Origin: JAIOSF01 sp047159865
Lineage (GTDB): Bacteria > Campylobacterota > Campylobacteria > Campylobacterales > Arcobacteraceae
Reading direction: 5' to 3'
Assembly: GCF_047159865.1 (NCBI RefSeq)
Contig: NZ_AP038804.1
Coordinates: 2,232,001 to 2,296,000 of the forward strand
Length of the DNA stretch: 64,000 nucleotides
Shown piece after piece: positions 17,241-25,655 of this stretch (its first letter is position 1; the number at the start of each line of letters is the position of its first letter). The position numbers were made by a program, and so were the translations under genes. A model generated the notes under the pieces. It was not told where the DNA came from and searched no databases. It saw only the letters and a program-made list of their open reading frames with translations.

Positions 17241-18419
17241 TTAATGGTCGAATTTATCTAGTGCCATTTCAAGATTATTGATAATTTTTTCCATTTTCTC
17301 AAGCGATACTGCAAAGTTTAACCTCATGAAACCTAAACCATTTTCCCCAAATCCTAATCCAGGATTGAGTCCTAGTTTTGCTTTTTTTACAAAAAAGTCT
17401 TTTAATTCTCTATCGTTTAAGTTCATTCCTCTACAATCTATCCATGCTAAATAAGTTGCTTCTATTGGAGTGAGTTTTACTTTTGCGGGGTATTTTTCAC
17501 AGAGTTTTTTTAGCATCTCATAGTTTTTATAAAGATGTATTTTTAACTCTTCGAGCCATTTTTTTCCATGTGTATAGGCACTTTGAAATGCTACATGGGA
17601 AAGAACAGAACCATCTGCAAAATGATGTTTTTTATAAGTTTCTAAAAACTTTTCTTTTAATTTAGGATTTGAAATGGCTACACTACTCATAGCAATTCCT
17701 GCAAGATTAAATGTTTTTCCAACTCCTATGGCTGTGATACAAATATCTTTTGCTTTTTGACTTAATGAGGAAAAAGAGATATGTGTATTGCCTTCATAAA
17801 CGAGATCAGAATGTATCTCATCTGCAAAAACTATAATATTATTTTTTATACAAATATCTAAAAGTTCAGTAAGCTCTTCTTTCTTCCAAACACGACCTAC
17901 AGGGTTATGAGGAGAGCATAAAAGTATCATTTTTGTTCGTTCATTAATTTTTGATTTTAAATCTTCTAAATCAAAACCATATTTACTATTCTCTTCCAAT
18001 ACTAATTTATTCTCTAATACTTCTCGATTATGTCTTTTAATGCTTTGAAAAAATGGAGGATAAACTGGAGTCTGTACGATGATGTTATCTCCTTCATTTG
18101 TATATGCTTCGATGGCTACATTTATACTAGCAACAACAGAATGAGAATATATCATATCATCAAGTTCAAACTCTACATCGTGGTTATTTTTCATCCAATC
18201 TATTTGTGCCTGAAATGCACTTTTAGGAACCTCTTCATATCCTAAGATAGGATGAATAAGTCTTTTTTGAATATCTTCAAACACAAAAGAGGGCGTATCG
18301 ATATCCATATCCGCAACCCAAACGGGTAAAACATCCTCCGTACCAAAAAGCCTTTTTTTAGCAGTATATTTTTCTGCATTTGTGTTTTCTCTCGGACTTG
18401 ATCTCGTAAAGTCGTACAT
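17241..18419 (-). CDS. ovoB: PLP-dependent C-S lyase, probable OvoB
   Basis: A MalY/PatB-type fold-type I enzyme of 392 residues. It opens with P-V-W-V-A-D-M-D-I-D, holds L-L-C-S-P-H-N-P-V-G-R-V-W and F-A-D-E-I-H-S-D-L-V, and carries the PLP lysine in G-K-T-F-N-L-A-G. Family members split cysteine-type C-S bonds. The start chosen is the ATG at 18419, whose A overlaps the ovoA stop (TAATG); an in-frame ATG five codons upstream lies inside ovoA. Because it is tightly coupled to ovoA, it most likely cleaves the cysteine-histidine sulfoxide made by OvoA, releasing the thiol of 5-thiohistidine. A general cystathionine beta-lyase is the alternative. The link to ovothiol is inference from position plus known ovoA-ovoB biology. 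Confidence 0.85.
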   Translation of the reverse strand: MYDFTRSSPRENTNAEKYTAKKRLFGTEDVLPVWVADMDIDTPSFVFEDIQKRLIHPILGYEEVPKSAFQAQIDWMKNNHDVEFELDDMIYSHSVVASINVAIEAYTNEGDNIIVQTPVYPPFFQSIKRHNREVLENKLVLEENSKYGFDLEDLKSKINERTKMILLCSPHNPVGRVWKKEELTELLDICIKNNIIVFADEIHSDLVYEGNTHISFSSLSQKAKDICITAIGVGKTFNLAGIAMSSVAISNPKLKEKFLETYKKHHFADGSVLSHVAFQSAYTHGKKWLEELKIHLYKNYEMLKKLCEKYPAKVKLTPIEATYLAWIDCRGMNLNDRELKDFFVKKAKLGLNPGLGFGENGLGFMRLNFAVSLEKMEKIINNLEMALDKFDH

Positions 18420-20521
18420 TATCTCTTCTTCCATACACTCACTTCAGATACAGTATGCTGATATTTTCTTTTTGTTTCTTTGATAACAAAATCTAAATCT
18501 TGTGTATGAATAAGTTCAAATTTATCTTTTAAAATCTCTTGCAATGTATCGATAGTTTTTACATCATTTCCATTATCATCTTTATATCCACCTAACCAAA
18601 ACTCTTTTTTAGTTGAACTTTCTTGCCAAGTATATGGAGAAGTAAGTATCAAAATACCATCATCATTTAGTCTCTCATCAATAGTATCTAAAAATAGTCT
18701 TGGCTGATACAGTCTATCTATGAGGTTTGTAGCAAGTATCATATCGTATGAGTTAAAGTTTGGCTTTAAATTACAAGCATCACCTTGCCAAAAAGCAACT
18801 TTTTCTTTTAGATTTTCATATCCTAACTCTTCTATTGTTACTTTTTTATTCGTAAAAAGTTCTGCTTCATCTGGGCTTTGGAATGTTACTACACCATCTT
18901 CTTTTAGTTTTGTACCTACTTGCACAAATCGTACTGAGAAATCTATCCCTTCTACTTCGTCAAATGTTTTTGCTAATTCATAAGTAGCACGACCTGTGGC
19001 ACAACCTAAGTCTAGTGCTTTGTTTGTGTTTTTTGTGTATTTTGCAGCTATTTTAGCACACTCTATTGCGAAGTTTTTTACACCAAAATGTGTATCTCCA
19101 TATTGAAATTCACAGTATTGTGATACTAGTGCATCACTTTCATATATATCCATATCTTTTTTGTCCTTGTTATTTGTTATTACATATCGAAAACCTGCAT
19201 TTTGGAAGAAGTGTCTTCTAAAACCATATCTAGAATCATTCATAATTAAGTTTCCACTACTTGCCCATGACGAGCCTAAAATAATTGCGTGTTTATCATC
19301 AAAAGTAGGTGTAGAAAAATCATCATACGCAACATGCGGTTCAAATCCTTCAAATCCAAATATTGGAGTTCGACTCCATTGCCATACATTTCCTACAACA
19401 TCATAGATACCATTAAAAGAGTGAGTGTCTACATCACATGCACTAAAGTTTATCAAGTTTTGATTTGCTTTTTCTGTAGGAAAATCTAATAAATTTTCTA
19501 AATTTACATATTTACATATTGCTTTATATTCTACTTCACTTGGAAGTGTATATGTTACACCATCTTTTTGGCTTTTGTAGTTACAGAAAGCTTCTGCTTC
19601 TAGAGCATTTACATCTGCTGGAAAATTTAATGGCATATCAATAACTTTTGTTAAAGTTCTATACTTATAATTTTCTCCATCTTTTACCCAAAAAGTAGGG
19701 TGAAGGGCTTTTGAAATTTCTAAAAACTTTTTCCCCTCATCGCTCCAGTATTTTTCTTTTTTATATCCATCTGCTTTTACAAACTCCATAAACTCTGCAT
19801 TTGATACGATATATTTTGACACTTGAAATTCTTGTATTTCATCTTCATAGTGTCCGTATTCATTATCCCAAGAGTAAAGATTGTGAGAGTCGTCAACTCC
19901 AAGTTTTATATGTGTAGCTGGAATAGTTACCATCTCATTTCGAAGTTCAGTATTTTTTGTATTTAAAGGGGTAAAATATTCATCATCTTTTATCAACTCT
20001 AAGGGCATCTGTCTATGTAAGACCAAAGAGGTTTCTATGTGAATTCTTTCATGCTCAATTCCCATCAAAATAATCCACATAGGACAATCTTTTGTAATAG
20101 GAAGTGTTAAAGGTAAGGTATCGATAAGATTATCAACAATAACACGCACATGATCTCTATATTCTCGTACCTCTTGTACAGCTGGCCAAGTGTACCGTTT
20201 GGAATCTGTATCATCCCATGTCATCTCATCTACCCCAATAGCAAATATTGATTCGAAATCTGGATTGATTCTATCTTCGATAATTCTCATATTTATGAGT
20301 TTATTTATAAAAAATGTTGCAGTATGACCAAAATAAAAAATCATAGGATGTCTAGTGATCTCTGATTGTTGATAAAACACATCATCATCTTTTAACACTT
20401 CAAATATCTTTTCAAAAGTATCATAACTATCATGAAAATATTTTTTAATCTCTTTTCTTTTTTTGGCTATATCGTTTCCATTTAAAGTAACAGGATATAA
20501 ACTTCCATTTGTAAAATTCAT
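18419..20521 (-). CDS. ovoA: Ovothiol synthase OvoA (5-histidylcysteine sulfoxide synthase / N-methyltransferase)
   Basis: Three domains in 700 residues give the OvoA architecture. Residues 1-180 are a DinB-like iron-binding domain with the H-x3-H-x-E motif at H157, H161 and E163 (E-H-E-R-I-H-I-E) and another histidine at F-G-H-T-A near residue 66. About 190-450 is an FGE-sulfatase domain (N-E-Y-G-H-Y-E-D-E, N-V-W-Q-W-S-R). The C-terminal part, from about 480, is a SAM methyltransferase (A-L-D-L-G-C-A-T-G-R-A). OvoA couples cysteine to histidine at C5 using oxygen, and the methyltransferase later methylates the imidazole. All iron ligands are present and the length is full. It precedes ovoB by a TAATG junction and follows an AEC permease by 21 bases, so the three are probably one operon. 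Confidence 0.93.
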   Translation of the reverse strand: MNFTNGSLYPVTLNGNDIAKKRKEIKKYFHDSYDTFEKIFEVLKDDDVFYQQSEITRHPMIFYFGHTATFFINKLINMRIIEDRINPDFESIFAIGVDEMTWDDTDSKRYTWPAVQEVREYRDHVRVIVDNLIDTLPLTLPITKDCPMWIILMGIEHERIHIETSLVLHRQMPLELIKDDEYFTPLNTKNTELRNEMVTIPATHIKLGVDDSHNLYSWDNEYGHYEDEIQEFQVSKYIVSNAEFMEFVKADGYKKEKYWSDEGKKFLEISKALHPTFWVKDGENYKYRTLTKVIDMPLNFPADVNALEAEAFCNYKSQKDGVTYTLPSEVEYKAICKYVNLENLLDFPTEKANQNLINFSACDVDTHSFNGIYDVVGNVWQWSRTPIFGFEGFEPHVAYDDFSTPTFDDKHAIILGSSWASSGNLIMNDSRYGFRRHFFQNAGFRYVITNNKDKKDMDIYESDALVSQYCEFQYGDTHFGVKNFAIECAKIAAKYTKNTNKALDLGCATGRATYELAKTFDEVEGIDFSVRFVQVGTKLKEDGVVTFQSPDEAELFTNKKVTIEELGYENLKEKVAFWQGDACNLKPNFNSYDMILATNLIDRLYQPRLFLDTIDERLNDDGILILTSPYTWQESSTKKEFWLGGYKDDNGNDVKTIDTLQEILKDKFELIHTQDLDFVIKETKRKYQHTVSEVSVWKKR

Positions 20522-20542
20522 TTGTATTTTTCCTTTTTTATT

Positions 20543-21463
20543 TTATGAACCTATATTTAATATCCACATAAAAATGGATATTGTAAAAATAGACAAAATT
20601 GTTTGTATTGAGACAATTGAGGATATCAATTTTAAATCACCACCTAATTCTCTAGCTAATGCATACGCCGATGATGCTGTTGGCATACTTGCAAATAGTA
20701 TTAATAAAATCATTTTATCGTTTTCTACATCAAATAATAAACAAATCAAATACATTATAAAAGGTAATAGTATCAATTTACTAAATGATGATAAAACCAA
20801 TGCAACTTTTGTGCTACCAATAGAAGAAAGATGTAATCCCACTCCTACAGATAAAAGTCCCAAGGGAAGTGCCGCTGAACTTAATATAGATAAAGTATTT
20901 TCAACAAATAATGGAAGATGTAATCCTAAAAAATTAAATGTTCCCCCGAAAAAACAAGCTACTATTAGTGGATTTGTAACAATTGAACGCAAAAAAGAGC
21001 TAACTGTAATTTTATTTTTTGGAACATAACTTGCAAATACAGTAATACAAAAAATATTTAGTAAAGGGATAATAAATGTTATAAGTAACATACCCATTAC
21101 AAAATTTTCTTCACTTAACAAAGCATAAGTAAGTGCTAAAAATACATAAGTATTAAAACGAACTGCACCTTGATATATAGAAGTAAACGAGCTATTTTCA
21201 AATTTGAGTATCTTATTAATGAGTATTAAAAATATAGATAAAAGAACTAATGAAACAGAAGCAACAACAATAAAATCAAAATCTATGATATTTTGAATAT
21301 TGGCTGTAGAGAGTTTAGAAAATAAAAGAGATGGGAATAGTACAAAGTAGTTAAATCTATCAAGATGTTTCCAAAAACTTTCATCTGGAAATTTTAAATG
21401 TTTAAATGAATACCCCAATAATATCAAAAGAAATATGGGAGCTAAAGTATTTATGATTAGCAT
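20543..21463 (-). CDS. AEC-family permease (auxin efflux carrier superfamily)
   Basis: A 306-residue membrane protein with about ten hydrophobic segments. L-G-Y-S-F-K-H-L at the N-terminus, A-C-F-F-G-G-T-F-N-F and A-A-L-P-L-G-L-L-S-V-G in the middle, and S-M-P-T-A-S-S-A-Y-A-L-A near the end are typical of the AEC/bile-acid symporter fold. Substrates in this family are mostly organic acids or unknown. Its place 21 bases ahead of ovoA on the same strand raises the possibility of a role in moving ovothiol or a precursor, but nothing in the protein shows that. A second, only distantly similar AEC protein is at 31780. Confidence 0.85.
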   Translation of the reverse strand: MLIINTLAPIFLLILLGYSFKHLKFPDESFWKHLDRFNYFVLFPSLLFSKLSTANIQNIIDFDFIVVASVSLVLLSIFLILINKILKFENSSFTSIYQGAVRFNTYVFLALTYALLSEENFVMGMLLITFIIPLLNIFCITVFASYVPKNKITVSSFLRSIVTNPLIVACFFGGTFNFLGLHLPLFVENTLSILSSAALPLGLLSVGVGLHLSSIGSTKVALVLSSFSKLILLPFIMYLICLLFDVENDKMILLILFASMPTASSAYALARELGGDLKLISSIVSIQTILSIFTISIFMWILNIGS

Positions 21464-21638
21464 AAATTAAAATATAGACCTATGATTCATTGATTCTCCT
21501 ATAATTTAGTATCAAAAATAATAGCATAATGGTATTAAATAAAGATAATTTTTAAAATATAGCTTCTTATTAAAGATTAATTGAGTTTCATTAAGATATC
21601 ATATTCAAAATTATTAAATTAGAAAAGAAGATATACAA

Positions 21639-22607
21639 ATGATTGAGAAAAAAGGTTCAATATTAACAGTTAGAGAAGACATCAAAGTTTTTGACTGTAC
21701 TATAAGAGATGGTGGTTTAGTAAATGATTTTCATTTTACAGATGAGTTTGTAAAAGCTCATTATGATACATGTGTGCAAGCTGGTGTTGATTATATGGAG
21801 ATAGGAAAAAACAATTCACCTACATTACAAAGCCCAGAACAATTTGGAAAATGGAATTTCTGTAAAGAGGAAGATATCAGAAGTATTGTTGGAGACAATG
21901 ATACAAATATGAAAATTGCAGTTATGTCAGATATCGGTAGAACTGTTGCATCTGAATTACTTCCAAAAAGTGAATCAGTTGTAGATATGGTAAGAATTGC
22001 TACATATATCCACCAACTTCCAGCTGCGATTGAACTTATCAATGAAGCTCATGCAAAAGGGTATGAAACTACTGTAAATATCATGGCTATTTCAAAATCA
22101 TTTGATGATGAGTTAGATGAAGTACTAGAAGCTTTAAGTAATACACCTGTTGATGTTATTTATATTGCGGATAGTTTTGGTTCATTTTATCCAGAACAGA
22201 TCAATAGACTTACAGAAAAGTATTTAAAAGTAGCAGAAGCAAAAGGAAAGCAAGTGGGAATTCATGCTCACAATAATCTACAACTTGCTTATGCAAATAC
22301 AATAGAAGCTATGACTTATGGAGCTAGTTACTTAGATGTAACTATTTCGGGACTTGGAAGAGGTGCAGGAAACTGTCCACTAGAACTTTTAATAGGTTTT
22401 CTAAAAAATCCAAAATATAAAATGATGCCAGTACTAAAATTTATCGAAGAATTTATAGTGCCATTAGAAAAAGAACTTGACTGGGGATACTCGATCCCTT
22501 ATATGTTAACAGGTCAACTAAATGAACACCCAAGAACAGCTATGAAAGCAAGAGATGAAAACGATACTGAGTATCGAGAAATTTATAGAAGTCTTTTGAG
22601 CGAGTAA
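21639..22607 (+). CDS. HMGL-like (DRE-TIM) aldolase domain protein
   Basis: A 322-residue TIM-barrel protein of the DRE-TIM metallolyase group. D-C-T-I-R-D-G-G-L at the first strand gives the R-D metal/substrate pair, and G-I-H-A-H-N-N-L-Q-L-A carries the two histidines of the H-x-H metal site. I-S-G-L-G-R-G-A-G-N-C-P matches 4-hydroxy-2-oxovalerate aldolase and related isopropylmalate-synthase-like proteins. It lacks the long C-terminal regulatory domain of LeuA. It is a single gene, with a ribosome site and its own terminator, and no aromatic-degradation genes nearby, so the substrate is unknown. Confidence 0.8.
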   Translation: MIEKKGSILTVREDIKVFDCTIRDGGLVNDFHFTDEFVKAHYDTCVQAGVDYMEIGKNNSPTLQSPEQFGKWNFCKEEDIRSIVGDNDTNMKIAVMSDIGRTVASELLPKSESVVDMVRIATYIHQLPAAIELINEAHAKGYETTVNIMAISKSFDDELDEVLEALSNTPVDVIYIADSFGSFYPEQINRLTEKYLKVAEAKGKQVGIHAHNNLQLAYANTIEAMTYGASYLDVTISGLGRGAGNCPLELLIGFLKNPKYKMMPVLKFIEEFIVPLEKELDWGYSIPYMLTGQLNEHPRTAMKARDENDTEYREIYRSLLSE

Positions 22608-22624
22608 TAGAGTTTTACTCGCAA

Positions 22625-22652
22625 GGTTAGTTAGTTTTAACTAGCCTTTTTT
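22625..22652 (+). terminator. Intrinsic terminator after the aldolase gene
   Basis: GGTTAGTT (22625-22632) pairs with AACTAGCC (22639-22646) with one G-T pair and a six-base loop, followed by six T. A second small stem (GAGTAA with TTACTC) sits directly upstream at the stop codon. Confidence 0.8.
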
Positions 22653-22675
22653 ATGCTTTTTAGGAGATATCTAAA

Positions 22676-23485
22676 TTAAGAATTTTCAAATTTATTACAG
22701 AGTAAATTTGCCTCTTCACATTCTTTACGAACTTTATCAATATTTGAAGCTATCTTGTCAGCATAGTTACCATAGTTATTTTTACTTAGTTTTTGTTGAC
22801 CATTTGGATCAGTATAGTTAGCACATCCTAATGTAAATAACCTTGGATTAATATCTTCAATTTCCTCAAAATCAAATCCTTCATTTAAATCATCAAATAC
22901 TACATTGTTTTTATCAAAAGTTGCTAAAAGCCATGTTTCAGTAGAATAAGTAGATTTTAATAGAAAAGCTTTTTCAGGAATTGTATCTTCACCTAACCAT
23001 TGTAATATAGCTTTGTCAAGAAATCTTTTTCTTGCATTTTTTGTAGAACCACTATATGTTGGTTCTACTTCATCAATATACTCTGCGATATCAGTGTCTA
23101 TTTGAATTATCAAAGCATTTGCATTTGAAACAGAGACTAAAGATTTCCAATTTTTACTTCTAGCTGCAAATGATTCCAATGGATTAGTACTATTATTTAA
23201 AGATTTTCCATACAATTTACACCATTTTCTCACTTCTTTCCAACCATGATGAGGATAACGATTTGTAGTTTCATCTCTTTGAGGCGATAATTCTCTTATT
23301 TCAATATCTTTATCAATTTTTTGAGATATTTTTTTTGCAATACTTTTGATTGTAAGAATATCAGTAGGACCTTCACATACAAGTAAAAATAGTAGCTTTT
23401 CCTTTAAAAGTCTTTTGGCATGCCACCAATTGCTCCTGACAACCAAATATCTGAAAGTTTTAAACCATAGTTTTGTTCTTCCCAA
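22676..23485 (-). CDS. TOPRIM-like protein partnered with an AAA ATPase (probable defence module)
   Basis: Up to 269 residues. F-L-L-V-C-E-G-P-T-D-I-L near residue 38 and I-I-Q-I-D-T-D-I-A near residue 126 are the glutamate and D-x-D metal sites of a TOPRIM nuclease fold. Similar domains serve in OLD nucleases, PARIS AriB and RloB-type proteins, where an ATPase partner activates them against phage. The 5' end is odd: the frame reaches 82 bases back into the ATPase gene and no ATG or GTG starts it. The candidates are TTG at 23485 (GAGGA touching the codon) and TTG at 23446 (no ribosome site). The homologous part begins only at about residue 28. Which named family it belongs to is not settled by eye. 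Confidence 0.7.
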   Translation of the reverse strand: MGRTKLWFKTFRYLVVRSNWWHAKRLLKEKLLFLLVCEGPTDILTIKSIAKKISQKIDKDIEIRELSPQRDETTNRYPHHGWKEVRKWCKLYGKSLNNSTNPLESFAARSKNWKSLVSVSNANALIIQIDTDIAEYIDEVEPTYSGSTKNARKRFLDKAILQWLGEDTIPEKAFLLKSTYSTETWLLATFDKNNVVFDDLNEGFDFEEIEDINPRLFTLGCANYTDPNGQQKLSKNNYGNYADKIASNIDKVRKECEEANLLCNKFENS

Positions 23486-24579
23486 TCCTCTTTTGTTGTA
23501 CCTTTAGGTGGTTCTATTCTATCAGCTTTTGTATGTCCTTTATTTGAACGAGAAATTACAAATAATCTTTGTTCGTCATCAAATAAATCTATTCCATCTA
23601 GTATAGCAGGATTATGTGTAGTTAAAAATATTTGTTTATCATATTTATGGGCAAGTTCCGTGATAATAGTCATAAGTTTTGTACAAAGTTTTGGATTTAA
23701 TGAAGCATCTACATTATCTATAGCAAAAGCTTTTGGAGTTTCCTTTGCAACTATAAGTGTTATATAGAATAATATAAATAAAAAACCTTCATTTGTACTT
23801 CGTTGATCTATCTCTTGATATAAATACTTATCTTTTATGATTACTTTATCTTCACCAGAAGAAAGACTATCTGGAATACTTATATCTTCAAACCAATCAA
23901 AAAGTTGTAATGATTTAATAATAGTATTTATATAACTCTTATCTTCATAATTATTTACCACTTTTAAAAGTTTCAACAATCCTTCTCCATTTATACCTAG
24001 AGGTTGAATTTGTCCCTCTTTTTCAAATGTTCTTAATGCTGTATTTTCTGGTGAATAGATTAAAAAGTTAATTATATTATTAATCGGAAATGAATTTTTA
24101 ATATTAGAGAGATATTTTTTTGCATTATCTAGATTAGATAAATAAATTTCTAAATTTCTATCTCCTTTTAATGTCATATCATCTTTCATTAAGTTAAATT
24201 CATTATTATCAAATCCAAAATTAACTAGAAGTTCTTTCTTGTAGGTACCTGTTCTCATCCAACTTGAATATGGGGAGTTGTCATGTTTAAATTCATAACT
24301 AGAATTTTCATTATTATCTAGTAATATATTGATTTTTATATTTTCATTATTTTTATCAAAAGCACTTCTGATAAGCTCCGGTTTGGCCTCTCTTAAACCT
24401 CTAGAAAATAAAAATTCATTATCCAATTTATTGGAATCATTAGCAGAAACAAAAACTAAAGCTTCAAGTAAGTTACTTTTACCTGCTCCATTTTCGCCAA
24501 TAATAAGATTTACTCTACCTACATCTATTTCTAAATCATAAATAGATTTGAAGTTTTCTATATGAATTCGTTCTATCAT
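23404..24579 (-). CDS. AAA/SMC-like ATPase (RloA/AAA_15-type), probable defence module
   Basis: The preferred start is the ATG at 24579 (M-I-E-R-I-H-I-E-N-F-K-S), 15 codons inside the longest frame and matching where this family begins. Walker A is G-E-N-G-A-G-K-S-N-L. Near the C-terminus A-I-D-N-V-D-A-S-L-N-P takes the place of the usual D-E Walker B, and F-L-T-T-H-N-P-A-I-L is the H-loop region. The second acidic residue of Walker B is shifted (D-N-V-D). Such overcoming-lysogenization-like ATPases pair with a nuclease or TOPRIM subunit in abortive-infection systems. In C. jejuni, ATPases of this kind (rloA, rloB) are linked to restriction loci; here the pair stands 30 kb from hsd. It ends inside the start region of the TOPRIM gene. 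Confidence 0.8.
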   Translation of the reverse strand: MIERIHIENFKSIYDLEIDVGRVNLIIGENGAGKSNLLEALVFVSANDSNKLDNEFLFSRGLREAKPELIRSAFDKNNENIKINILLDNNENSSYEFKHDNSPYSSWMRTGTYKKELLVNFGFDNNEFNLMKDDMTLKGDRNLEIYLSNLDNAKKYLSNIKNSFPINNIINFLIYSPENTALRTFEKEGQIQPLGINGEGLLKLLKVVNNYEDKSYINTIIKSLQLFDWFEDISIPDSLSSGEDKVIIKDKYLYQEIDQRSTNEGFLFILFYITLIVAKETPKAFAIDNVDASLNPKLCTKLMTIITELAHKYDKQIFLTTHNPAILDGIDLFDDEQRLFVISRSNKGHTKADRIEPPKGTTKEDWEEQNYGLKLSDIWLSGAIGGMPKDF

Positions 24580-24633
24580 TTTTTCTACTTTATTTAAATT
24601 TTGTTGAATTATAACATAACACAATGTAAATTT

Positions 24634-25515
24634 CTACACATACCGTACAGGTACATAATAAATAACTTTAAATATTCCATCATCATTTAAAAAATGATTT
24701 TTTTCAAACACACTAAAAGATGGAAAAGTCGTAGTTTCAAAACCACTGCTTGGTAACCAATAATGATACACCCATTGTATAAATTTTAAAATATCTCCAT
24801 AGATCCCTTCAACTTCAAAAGCTGCACATAGATGTTCTTCTATCTCAAAATAGGGAAGATTTGTATTTGTAAGTTTTGTTTTATCATCCACTTTGACACA
24901 AGCGATATAATGACAATCTTCTTGTAAAGTGATAATTGGATTATCATGATATATAGCAATTTGTTCGTAGTTTTCAATATTATTCGTATATACCCAAGCC
25001 ATCATTTTTTGCCACACTTTTGACAACTCTTTGTTATATCCTTGATGGCGAATATAATAGAGTTTTTTTCGTTTTGTTTTTATGATTTTTGCTTCTAAAT
25101 GAGAAAAACTTGTATGGGAAACATCACTAGAAATAGAGTTGTGTAATATGTTATTTGAATACTCTTTATATCCACCATTTCTCCATAGTGTTGGAGTTTG
25201 TTCAAAACGATTTTTGAAAGCTCTAATAAAAGAAGTTTGAGAACTATAACCACACATTGAAGCTATCTCTGTGATTGTTGAATACTTGTTTGTTATTAAA
25301 AGATTAGATGCTTTTTGCAATCGGATTGATTTGATTGTTTCATAGATATTCTTTCCTATTTGTTCTTTAAAAATACGATGAAAATGAAACTTACTTAAAC
25401 CATATTCAACTGCAATTGCATCAATATTTATATCTGTATCTATATTTTTATTTATATAGTTCATCATATTATTTGCTAGTTTACTATGAGAAAGGTTGGT
25501 TTCTTTTTTATGCAT
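24634..25515 (-). CDS. AraC-family regulator with a GyrI-like effector domain
   Basis: A 293-residue protein. Residues 10-110 hold the two helix-turn-helix units of AraC/XylS (I-A-V-E-Y-G-L-S-K-F-H-F-H-R-I-F and I-T-E-I-A-S-M-C-G-Y-S-S-Q-T-S-F). The rest, from about 135, is a GyrI-like ligand-binding domain (Y-Y-I-R-H-Q-G-Y, ending I-Y-Y-V-P-V-R), as in Rob and SoxS-like multidrug regulators. The start has AAAAGGAGATAT before ATG. It is divergent from the aminotransferase at 25656 across 140 bases, and a role in regulating that gene or itself is a reasonable guess. Confidence 0.9.
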   Translation of the reverse strand: MHKKETNLSHSKLANNMMNYINKNIDTDINIDAIAVEYGLSKFHFHRIFKEQIGKNIYETIKSIRLQKASNLLITNKYSTITEIASMCGYSSQTSFIRAFKNRFEQTPTLWRNGGYKEYSNNILHNSISSDVSHTSFSHLEAKIIKTKRKKLYYIRHQGYNKELSKVWQKMMAWVYTNNIENYEQIAIYHDNPIITLQEDCHYIACVKVDDKTKLTNTNLPYFEIEEHLCAAFEVEGIYGDILKFIQWVYHYWLPSSGFETTTFPSFSVFEKNHFLNDDGIFKVIYYVPVRYV

Positions 25516-25655
25516 ATATCTCCTTTTATTAGAATCTATTATATCAAAATATCACAAATAGTAAGTATAAATAGCAAAAATAGATAACTCTCTTAGCACA
25601 AATAGTGCAGATAAAAAAAATTTACATTGCTATTATACTGCAAATATAAAAAGGG

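Noticed and set aside
20463..21029. 188-codon frame on the plus strand opposite the AEC permease
   Set aside because: It is a mirror of the permease and start of ovoA, has no ribosome site, and its protein has no recognisable features.
21464..21638. Regulatory RNA ahead of the aldolase gene
   Set aside because: Only A/T-rich sequence and an isolated TATAAT at 21500; no stable inverted repeats.
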